This document shows, piece after piece, positions 1-5,088 of a stretch of DNA of 6,322 bases. The DNA is from an uncultured euryarchaeote (GTDB taxonomy: Archaea > Thermoplasmatota > Thermoplasmata > UBA10834): positions 1 through 6,322 of the forward strand of contig CALMQK010000206.1 in assembly GCA_937872085.1 (NCBI GenBank), given 5' to 3'. A program made the position numbers and the translations under genes. The number at the start of each line of letters is the position of its first letter. Within the stretch, counting starts at the first letter, position 1. A model generated the notes under the pieces. It saw nothing but the letters and a program-made list of their open reading frames with translations, was not told the origin of the DNA and ran no database searches.

Positions 1-723
1 TCGGCCGTCATGTTGTTCCTGCTAGTCAAGGAGAAGGAGACAAAGACAAAGGCGGAACATCGCGCTGGCTTTGCCGAGCTCAAGCAGGTCTTCAAGATCC
101 GTGAGATCAGATTGATGTTCCCCATCTGGCTGATCATCGCCACGCTGCTCGGGATCGCCCTGACCTATCTCCCGATCATAATGCTGAACAACAATGTGAG
201 CGGGTCCACGATCGGGATCATGTTCGGGGTCGCGGGCGTGGCGCTCGGCCTGCTGCAGCCGTTCTGGGGGAGGGCCTCAGATGTCGTTGGCAGGATCCCG
301 ATCATGGCCTATGGGGTTTTCAGCATATTCGGCATCGTGATCATGCTTGTCTTCTTCCCGAACTCTGCGTTCACCTTCGTCGACCAGCATTTCCATGCCA
401 AACTCGGCCTAATCCCATTGGCCATCTTTGGCCTGGGTGCAGGAGCGTTCGTCCCCGCCGCCCTCGCGATGATGGCGGACTCGTCCGACTCGGAGCGATA
501 CGGGGCGACCATGGGGCTCTACTCGTTCGCACTCGGATTTGGTGCGTTCATCGCGGAGTCGCTCGGCCTGATCATAATCCTGGCCACAGGCAGTGCGAAC
601 GCGCCTCAGGGACTGCTCTACTTCGCCGCCGGACTGATAGTGCTGGCGGTAGTCTTGATGATACTCTTCTTCGTGACGACCCTAGTCCGCGGGCGTTCAG
701 GGAAGAAGAAGGCAGCGACATGA
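1..723 (+). CDS. MFS transporter, C-terminal half (5' end outside window)
   Basis: The reading frame is already open at base 1, so this is the 3' part of a longer gene; the first in-window ATG at 10 is very unlikely to be the true start. About 240 codons encode what looks like helices 7-12 of a major facilitator superfamily permease. Hydrophobic segments are visible at about nt 112-186, 205-264, 295-357, 406-474, 511-585 and 610-687. The loop after the second of these carries WGRASDVVGR (nt 265-294), a match to the family's conserved motif A as it recurs between helices 8 and 9. The protein ends in a short basic tail (RGRSGKKKAAT), expected to be cytoplasmic. An unusually long polar loop, roughly nt 355-405, lies between the third and fourth helices seen here. 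The substrate cannot be read from this half; drug/metabolite efflux and sugar uptake are both possible. Its stop overlaps the rtcA start by 4 nt (ATGA), implying co-transcription and translational coupling. Confidence 0.85.
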   Translation, partial: SAVMLFLLVKEKETKTKAEHRAGFAELKQVFKIREIRLMFPIWLIIATLLGIALTYLPIIMLNNNVSGSTIGIMFGVAGVALGLLQPFWGRASDVVGRIPIMAYGVFSIFGIVIMLVFFPNSAFTFVDQHFHAKLGLIPLAIFGLGAGAFVPAALAMMADSSDSERYGATMGLYSFALGFGAFIAESLGLIIILATGSANAPQGLLYFAAGLIVLAVVLMILFFVTTLVRGRSGKKKAAT

Positions 724-1736
724 TGGAAATCGATGGCTCCCACGGGGAAGGTGGAGGCCAAATCCTCAGGACCTCGGTCTCGCTGTCGGCCGTGACCGGG
801 CTGCCCGTCAGAATCTTCAACATCCGCTCCAAGAGGAAGAACCCGGGGCTTGCTCCGTCACACATGACGGCGATCGAGGCGGTCGCGAAGATGTCAGATG
901 CCGACATCGATGGCCTGTATCCAGGATCGAAAGAGCTGGTGTTCAAGCCGAGAGAGGTGCTGGGAGGCCGGTTCGAGTTCGATGTGGGGACCGCGGGTAG
1001 CATATCCCTCGTTCTTCAGGCCTGCCTCATACCTGCAATCCTGTCAAGATCCCCCGTGAATATCGCCATCAGAGGCGGGACGGACGTCAACTGGTCTCCG
1101 CCCATGGACTACATGAGATTGGTGCACCTGCCGATCCTGAGCATGTTCGGTCCCTCGTGCGAATTGGAGATACGCACTCGCGGATTCTATCCCGAGGGAG
1201 GAGGGGAAGTGAGCATCGAGGTATCTCCCGCAGGGGGCCTGTCAGGCGTCGAACTGACTTCTCCCGGAAAGACGATGGAGATCGAAGGCGTTAGCTATGT
1301 CCAGAACCTTCCGAAGGACATCGCCACTAGGGTTGAGCACGCTGCCACCAAGAAGCTCCTCGAATATCGGGCTGTCAAGATCGAATCCGACGTAAGGAAA
1401 GGGGTCAGTACAGGCGCCGGGATCGTCCTTGCGGCGAGATGCGAGAACACTATCCTGGGAGCGAGCGCGCTCGGAGCGAAGGGGGTCCGCTCGGAGGTCC
1501 TTGGAGAGAACTGTGCCCTCGATCTGATGGAGACGATGGGATCCGGTGCCACCGTGGATGAGCACATGCTCGACCAGGTACTTCCCTACATGGCGCTCGC
1601 CAAAGGGAAGTCCACGGTCATGGCAGAGGAGCTCACTCAGCACGCGGACACCAACATGTGGGTAATCGAGAGGTTCCTGGGAAAACGATTCGAAGTCGAG
1701 AAAGTGCGGGATCTGGTTCAGGTGAGCACGGTCTAA
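720..1736 (+). CDS. rtcA: RNA 3'-terminal phosphate cyclase RtcA
   Basis: Predicted RNA 3'-phosphate cyclase, which uses ATP to convert a 3'-phosphate RNA end into a 2',3'-cyclic phosphate through an enzyme-adenylate intermediate. The 338 residues match the usual family length. Recognisable motifs in order are GSHGEGGGQILRT (6-18), KRKNPGLAPSH (38-48), DVGTAGSISLVLQ (88-100), GGTDVNWSPPMDY (119-131), RGFYPEGGGEV (154-164) and QHADTNMW (307-314). His308 in the last motif matches the histidine that is adenylylated in Escherichia coli RtcA (His309), so the enzyme should be active. The insert domain lies roughly between residues 180 and 270. Two consecutive ATG codons (720 and 723) could start translation; the first overlaps the upstream MFS stop as ATGA, and the choice changes only one residue. 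No strong Shine-Dalgarno is seen, so coupling to the upstream gene probably matters. The stop codon interlocks with that of the convergent PAC2 gene. No rtcB or rtcR neighbour is present, so the physiological role in RNA repair or processing is not shown by context. Confidence 0.96.
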   Translation: MMEIDGSHGEGGGQILRTSVSLSAVTGLPVRIFNIRSKRKNPGLAPSHMTAIEAVAKMSDADIDGLYPGSKELVFKPREVLGGRFEFDVGTAGSISLVLQACLIPAILSRSPVNIAIRGGTDVNWSPPMDYMRLVHLPILSMFGPSCELEIRTRGFYPEGGGEVSIEVSPAGGLSGVELTSPGKTMEIEGVSYVQNLPKDIATRVEHAATKKLLEYRAVKIESDVRKGVSTGAGIVLAARCENTILGASALGAKGVRSEVLGENCALDLMETMGSGATVDEHMLDQVLPYMALAKGKSTVMAEELTQHADTNMWVIERFLGKRFEVEKVRDLVQVSTV

Positions 1737-2503
1737 CCGTACATGCTCGGCCTGGGAGCGGCGGGTCCCTCCTTCTTCGTGACCGCCTGTTTCTGGATGT
1801 CCCTGATATGCGCTTCGATCCTTTGCGCTTCCTCGAATAGAGGCTTCGCATCGAAATCCACCCCGAGCAGGAGGTCGTCTATCGACTCAAGGACAAGAGC
1901 GGCCGCCTTCGCATCGGGGAAGTCAGGGTGCGCTTCTGCTAACAATGTGATGACATCGAAGTCTCGCTTCCTGCCCTCATTGAGCAGTACTCCGGCAACG
2001 CCTGATATGACGCCCTCCTCGAAGGACTGGATGCCGTGCTGCTTCAGAAGCTCCCGGCCCCTAACAGTGCTGGCGATCCCGAACACGAGGTCTGAGATCT
2101 CTGCGCTGTCTCTCAGCTCCGGGTCGACCACTAGCCCCTCCGGCGAGACGATCATCTTGCACTTCTGCTCCTCCGCCCAGTCCACCATCGTGTAGGAGAT
2201 GGGGCGGATGAGGTTCGCAGGTGCCTGGAACTCCGATATGAAAGCGACTATCTGGTCGCCGCTCTTGCCCTTCTGACCGGCATATATCCGCACCGGGCTG
2301 AGGGGCGTGGCGTTCCGGACGAGTGATACCGTTGGGAAATGCACGGAATCCATGATCCCGATGTGCTCCATGTCGAGGACCTTGATCAGGTAGTTCGCTG
2401 CGATCGAGCTGACCAGGCCGACGCTCGGGAACCCGTCGATGATGGTCGCGCCTTTGAGGTCCACTCGCTTGAACTCGTGGATCTTGACATCGTTCCTATC
2501 CAT
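1733..2503 (-). CDS. PAC2-family protein (proteasome assembly chaperone-like) with C-terminal Hb-Y-X motif
   Basis: A 256-residue protein of the PAC2 family, which includes the archaeal PbaA/PbaB proteins and eukaryotic Pba1-Pba2 chaperones of the 20S proteasome. Family signals are the N-terminal GFPSVGLVSSIAANYLI (24-40), the PEGL turn near 121 and GVISGVAGVLLNEG (164-177). A charged helix at about 218-242 is likely to be coiled coil and is followed by a Pro/Ala-rich linker. The last three residues are Met-Tyr-Gly, a formal hydrophobic-Tyr-X motif, the type of tail by which proteasome activators and some PAC2 chaperones dock into pockets of the 20S alpha ring. The function is inferred: assembly chaperone or ATP-independent proteasome partner. 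I chose the ATG at 2501-2503 because family homology begins just after it and a TATA box lies about 28 bp upstream, fitting a leaderless mRNA. The frame stays open to an ATG at 2641, but the additional 46 residues look unlike the family and would span the promoter. It is transcribed alone, convergent with rtcA. Confidence 0.88.
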   Translation of the reverse strand: MDRNDVKIHEFKRVDLKGATIIDGFPSVGLVSSIAANYLIKVLDMEHIGIMDSVHFPTVSLVRNATPLSPVRIYAGQKGKSGDQIVAFISEFQAPANLIRPISYTMVDWAEEQKCKMIVSPEGLVVDPELRDSAEISDLVFGIASTVRGRELLKQHGIQSFEEGVISGVAGVLLNEGRKRDFDVITLLAEAHPDFPDAKAAALVLESIDDLLLGVDFDAKPLFEEAQRIEAHIRDIQKQAVTKKEGPAAPRPSMYG

Positions 2504-2527
2504 CGGGTGTCGGGATGCTATGGCACG

Positions 2528-2535
2528 TTTATAAG
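2528..2535 (-). promoter_or_regulatory. TATA box of the PAC2-family gene
   Basis: On the minus strand this reads CTTATAAA, close to the archaeal TATA consensus. Its centre is about 28 bp upstream of the chosen PAC2 start codon, so transcription would begin at or within a few bases of the ATG. This predicts a leaderless transcript, consistent with the lack of a Shine-Dalgarno ahead of that ATG. The placement is an inference from motif and spacing. Confidence 0.6.
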
Positions 2536-2890
2536 AGTTGGGAGACGCGGGGGAACCGGTCTGGTACGGCTCAGAATAGAATAGCCTGCTATCCCCATCG
2601 CGGGCGTGGTAGGAGAAGAAGAGACCGAGAGAGCTGATCACTCACGATGACTGAATGGGCAGGCGCTCTAACGAGTCATGTACCGTGCCTCCCCATAACC
2701 CCGCGATAGTCCCCCAACGCAACTATGCCCCGGGAAGTAACCCCTGGGCTCCCCGGTCACCGATCTGATTCTGGTTAGAGAGGGCGTGGGCGCCTCACTT
2801 GGCATACTGGCGTTGCCCGGAGCAGACGACCTTCACGGGCTGAGACACGACAAGACGATTGTTCTCCCTCGTGCGCAATTGGCCCCGAAA
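2536..2890. other. Long intergenic region with no recognised gene
   Basis: About 355 bases between the PAC2 TATA box and the promoter zone of the reductase gene. I find no convincing coding frame: the frames that stay open lack family similarity or a sensible start. No tRNA T-arm motif, and no signature of RNase P RNA or SRP RNA, was recognised. Small inverted repeats are present. GGGcAGGC (2657-2664) can pair with GCCTCCC (2687-2693) around an inner GCTC/GAGT hairpin; ATGACT (2647-2652) can alternatively pair with AGTCAT (2674-2679); and GAGGgCG (2780-2786) can pair with CGCCTC (2791-2796) over a TGGG loop. These could be chance in GC-rich DNA, a 5' leader, or an unrecognised small RNA. Confidence 0.5.
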
Positions 2891-2891
2891 G

Positions 2892-2899
2892 TTTCTTAC
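2892..2899 (+). promoter_or_regulatory. Possible TATA box of the reductase operon
   Basis: The sequence TTTCTTAC preceded by CGAAAG resembles a weak archaeal BRE/TATA pair. Its centre lies about 34 bp ahead of the ATG at 2930, predicting a transcript with a leader of roughly 5-12 nt. The match is imperfect, so this is tentative. If correct, the Shine-Dalgarno-like GGAGGT at 2900-2905 would lie upstream of the transcript start and have no translational role. Confidence 0.3.
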
Positions 2900-2910
2900 G
2901 GAGGTTGAAC

Positions 2911-3015
2911 ATGCTAACCTACTGCTGCAATGAGAGTAACAATCAACTGCGCTATGTCGGCCGATGGAAAGATCGCACTGACAACGAGGCGCCAGACGAG
3001 GATATCGAACGATGA
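2911..3015 (+). CDS. Possible 34-codon upstream ORF overlapping the reductase start
   Basis: An ATG at 2911 is preceded by GGAGGT (2900-2905) with a 5-nt spacer, the best-placed Shine-Dalgarno match noted in the window. The frame runs 34 codons to TGA at 3013-3015 and overlaps the first 86 nt of the reductase gene in another frame. The peptide begins MLTYCCNESNNQ and is hydrophilic and unlike anything I recognise. It could be a regulatory leader ORF, or a chance consequence of a purine-rich promoter region. It matters only if transcription starts upstream of 2900. Confidence 0.2.
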   Translation: MLTYCCNESNNQLRYVGRWKDRTDNEAPDEDIER

Positions 3016-3562
3016 TGACAGGAAGAGGGTCCACAAGCTTCGGAACTCTTCAGATGCGATCCTTGTGGGCGTGGAGACCGTCCTCAGCGACGACCCCAAG
3101 CTCACGGTCAACCCGAAATATGTGGACAAAGCGCGGCATCCAGTAAGGATAGTACTCGATTCCTACGGCCGGACGCCCAAGAGCGCACTCGTCCTGAACG
3201 GTGAGTCAAAGACCCTAATCGTCACCAACGAATCCACCAAGAAGACCTTTCCGAACGCTGATGTCGTCCGAAGCGGAAAGAAAGAAGTGGACCTGCATGA
3301 ACTGATGAAGATACTAGAGAAGAAGGGCATCGAGAAGCTCCTCGTGGAAGGTGGGTCCAGGGTGATATGGTCGTTCCTTGAATCCGGGCTGGCAGATGAA
3401 GTGGTCATCTTCGTAGGTAGCATGGTCATCGGCGGGGACCAATCCCCCACGCCAGCAGGAGGAGCGGGTGCTTTGGACGAGAAGCACATAGTTGCATTGA
3501 CGCTCAAGAGCGCCAGAGCCCTTGGCAATGGCGTTCTCCTGAGGTACGAGGTGGTGAAATGA
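2930..3562 (+). CDS. 2,5-diamino-6-ribosylamino-pyrimidinone 5'-phosphate reductase (RibD C-terminal / archaeal RIB7 type)
   Basis: Predicted NADPH-dependent cytosolic reductase that reduces the ribose side chain of the diaminopyrimidinone phosphate made from GTP, an early step toward riboflavin and, in archaea that make it, the deazaflavin of coenzyme F420. At 210 residues it matches the stand-alone archaeal enzyme and lacks the deaminase domain of bacterial bifunctional RibD. The dihydrofolate-reductase-like fold is marked by CAMSADGKIA (7-16), RISNDDDR (24-31), LVGVETVLSDDPKLTV (45-60), PVRIVLDSYGRTP (71-83), LLVEGGS (137-143) and the C-terminal GGDQSPTP (168-175). The ATG at 2930 is chosen because the family N-terminus aligns there; an in-frame stop at 2915-2917 excludes a longer form and no GTG or TTG lies between. 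No Shine-Dalgarno is correctly spaced for this ATG, favouring a short-leader mRNA. The stop overlaps the next gene's start by 4 nt, so the two genes form an operon. Confidence 0.92.
   Translation: MRVTINCAMSADGKIALTTRRQTRISNDDDRKRVHKLRNSSDAILVGVETVLSDDPKLTVNPKYVDKARHPVRIVLDSYGRTPKSALVLNGESKTLIVTNESTKKTFPNADVVRSGKKEVDLHELMKILEKKGIEKLLVEGGSRVIWSFLESGLADEVVIFVGSMVIGGDQSPTPAGGAGALDEKHIVALTLKSARALGNGVLLRYEVVK
3548..3553 (+). promoter_or_regulatory. Ribosome binding site of the Mut7-C gene
   Basis: GAGGTG lies 5 nt before the ATG at 3559, inside the last codons of the reductase gene. It supports this start and reinitiation of translation within a shared mRNA. It contrasts with the starts of the PAC2 and 321-residue genes, where a TATA box close to the ATG replaces a Shine-Dalgarno. 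Confidence 0.6.
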
Positions 3563-4023
3563 GCGAGGCGACTCCGTTCCCGAAGTTCATCGTCGACAAC
3601 ATGCTAGGTTCGTTAGCCAGGTGGCTGAGGATGATGGGTTACGATACAGTCTATGACAAATCCCTTGAGGACGCAGACATAGCCAAGGTTGCTCGTTCTG
3701 AGAGCAGATCCATCTTGACGCGAGACAAGGAACTGTCCAAGGAGCCAGGGGCGTTCCTCCTCGTGGACGTCGATCTGGACGCCCAGCTGAAGGCCATCGC
3801 GACCAAGTTCGGCCTCAAGTTCCACGAAGAGCTGATAAGATGCTCGACGTGCAACGGCGAGCTGGTCGACCTGCCCAAGGAACAGGCCAAGGGCAAGGTC
3901 CCTGAAGGAGCGCACACGGCCAATGAGAAGTTCTGGAGATGCTCCAAGTGCGAAAAGGCCTATTGGAAGGGCGCACACTGGCTGGGGATCAACGAGCGCC
4001 TCAAGAAGCTGGGCCTCGCCTAG
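3559..4023 (+). CDS. Mut7-C RNase-domain (DUF82) protein with zinc ribbon
   Basis: A 154-residue protein of the Mut7-C family, a PIN-like domain predicted to be a ribonuclease and named after the C-terminus of the Caenorhabditis elegans Mut-7 exonuclease. The N-terminal part shows KFIVDNMLGSLARWLRMMGY (9-28) with Asp13, then Asp38 and Asp40 in LEDADIAK and Asp56 in ILTRDKEL. These acidic residues fit a metal-binding nuclease site. Then comes a C-terminal zinc ribbon with two CxxC pairs, Cys95/Cys98 and Cys128/Cys131, followed by YWKGAHW (135-141), also typical of the family. Length and domain order are those usual for archaeal and bacterial stand-alone members. The RNA target is unknown. The start is fixed by a 4-nt overlap with the reductase stop and a good Shine-Dalgarno. 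Coupling to a flavin-biosynthesis gene does not by itself suggest a shared pathway. The stop interlocks with the convergent gene on the other strand (CTAG, 4020-4023). Confidence 0.9.
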   Translation: MSEATPFPKFIVDNMLGSLARWLRMMGYDTVYDKSLEDADIAKVARSESRSILTRDKELSKEPGAFLLVDVDLDAQLKAIATKFGLKFHEELIRCSTCNGELVDLPKEQAKGKVPEGAHTANEKFWRCSKCEKAYWKGAHWLGINERLKKLGLA

Positions 4024-4985
4024 CACGTCCGCGCTTCGTTATGAGCATCATGCAAGTGCTCGCTGATTATCTTCCCGCTCGAGGCGTTCACTATCATCGC
4101 CCCGCCCTTGCCTTCCACGCACCACACCGGCAGGTACACCAAACCCTTGGGCTCCATGATCATGGAATCCTTCTGCGGTTTTTGCCGCTCGATTATCTCC
4201 GAGTGACCGTAATCCTTGACCGTCTCGACATGTAACTTGTAATCCTTTGAGACCAGGTCCTGGGCGAGCGTCTTCGCACGCTCGTAATCGATCTTCGGCT
4301 CTCGCTTCGAGTGCGGAATGTCGATGTCCTCCACTAGCTCGAAGCCCCAGCGCCAGGTCTCCACATGGCTCGTGAGCGCGTTCACCGCGGCGATCCCTGC
4401 CTTCTGTTCGCCGCCCTCGAGGTTGAGGACATAATGGAACAGGTAGTGCGGGACCAACTCCAACTCGAACTTGTATCCCTGGATATCGTGCCTGGCGAGG
4501 TACTTCACGTCCTCCAGGAGGAAGTTAGGCTTCACGATCCGCTCTGTCACCCCCTTCGTGCTCTCCACGATGACCGGTATGGCTTGCTCAGGAGGCTCGG
4601 TGAGCCTTTCTGGCAACTCGTCGGAGACGACCTCGTCTATCAAGCTCTTGCCGTTGACGTCCTCCACGCTGGCGAGCTGCATGTTGCCTATCTCGTGCTC
4701 TATCTCCTCCCTGCCCCAGTAATGGACCCCTTTCTCCTGAAGGAACGATTGGACCACATCGTCTATCTTGCCGAGGGAGGCGACGACCTTCCGACCAGAG
4801 AAGCCCGAGACGTTCTTGACGAAGTCCTGCACGTCGTCCACGATCATGTCGCTGGCCGCGAGGATGACGACTGAGATGTCGTCCCGCTTGCCGTAGAGGT
4901 ACCCCTCCTTCTCCTCGATGTTGAAGTTCCTGGACTTCAGGATCTCAACCATGTAGTCCTTGAGCGTGGTCAGCTGCTCCCCCAT
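4020..4985 (-). CDS. Uncharacterised archaeal protein, possible degenerate restriction-endonuclease-like N-terminal domain
   Basis: A 321-residue soluble protein I do not recognise by name. Residues 1-105 look like an alpha/beta domain: a first helix (LKDYMVEILKSRNF), strands around EGYLYGKRDD and ISVVILAAS, then KVVASLGKIDDVVQSFLQEK (66-85) and HYWGREEIEHEIG. This order resembles Mrr-type restriction-endonuclease folds, in which a similar tail follows the QxK catalytic strand; the usual QxK is not evident, so an inactive or non-nuclease role is possible. The remainder holds two segments with a shared look, 176-209 and 281-308, each an aromatic/proline-rich strand leading to VNA. No signal peptide or membrane helix is seen. 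The ATG at 4985 is my choice; the frame is open to 5531, but that extension is antisense to the DUF131 gene. An internal ATG at codon 12 (4952) with AGGA upstream is an alternative, because the TATA box lies only about 22 bp from 4985. It is transcribed alone and convergent with the Mut7-C gene. Confidence 0.75.
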   Translation of the reverse strand: MGEQLTTLKDYMVEILKSRNFNIEEKEGYLYGKRDDISVVILAASDMIVDDVQDFVKNVSGFSGRKVVASLGKIDDVVQSFLQEKGVHYWGREEIEHEIGNMQLASVEDVNGKSLIDEVVSDELPERLTEPPEQAIPVIVESTKGVTERIVKPNFLLEDVKYLARHDIQGYKFELELVPHYLFHYVLNLEGGEQKAGIAAVNALTSHVETWRWGFELVEDIDIPHSKREPKIDYERAKTLAQDLVSKDYKLHVETVKDYGHSEIIERQKPQKDSMIMEPKGLVYLPVWCVEGKGGAMIVNASSGKIISEHLHDAHNEARTC

Positions 4986-5002
4986 CGGTGAATGCGGGAG
5001 CG

Positions 5003-5011
5003 CGATAAAAG
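5003..5011 (-). promoter_or_regulatory. TATA box of the 321-residue protein gene
   Basis: On the minus strand this reads CTTTTATCG, a reasonable archaeal TATA match in GC-rich surroundings. Its centre is about 22 bp from the ATG at 4985, slightly close, so transcription would start at or just inside that codon. The gene is therefore leaderless from 4985, or starts at the ATG at 4952 with a leader of about 30 nt. Confidence 0.5.
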
Positions 5012-5038
5012 GCCTTCTGAGCCCGCTGGCGGGGTCGG

Positions 5039-5047
5039 GATAAAGTA
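5039..5047 (+). promoter_or_regulatory. Possible TATA box of the DUF131-like gene
   Basis: GATAAAGTA is the most A/T-rich run ahead of the ATG at 5089 and is centred about 46 bp upstream, predicting a leader of roughly 20 nt. It shares the 103-bp divergent intergenic region with the promoter of the 321-residue gene; the two boxes are about 35 bp apart. No strong Shine-Dalgarno is seen in the predicted leader, only AAGGGG about 9 nt ahead of the ATG. Confidence 0.35.
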
Positions 5048-5088
5048 GATAGCCCCATGGATGTGATATCGAGACAAGGGGCGTATGG

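Noticed and set aside
1242..1643. Minus-strand frames of up to 133 codons inside rtcA
   Set aside because: They are shadows of the strongly conserved rtcA coding sequence in GC-rich DNA, with no recognisable domain or promoter.
2504..2641. A 46-residue N-terminal extension of the PAC2-family protein from an ATG at 2641
   Set aside because: The frame is open but the extension has no family similarity, and a TATA box at 2528-2535 lies inside it at the right distance from the ATG at 2503.
2640..2800. A tRNA, RNase P RNA or SRP RNA in the long intergenic region
   Set aside because: No TTC-type T-arm, no RNase P core motif and no SRP helix-8 motif could be found on either strand; only short stems are present.
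720..4023. An RNA-repair system linking RtcA and the Mut7-C RNase
   Set aside because: The two genes are on separate transcripts with a PAC2 gene and a long gap between them, and no RtcB or RtcR is present. Proximity alone is not evidence.
4365..4874. A 169-codon plus-strand frame opposite the 321-residue gene
   Set aside because: It is unusually rich in Asp, Val, Leu and His, as expected for an antisense frame. The minus-strand frame has better start, promoter and protein-like composition.
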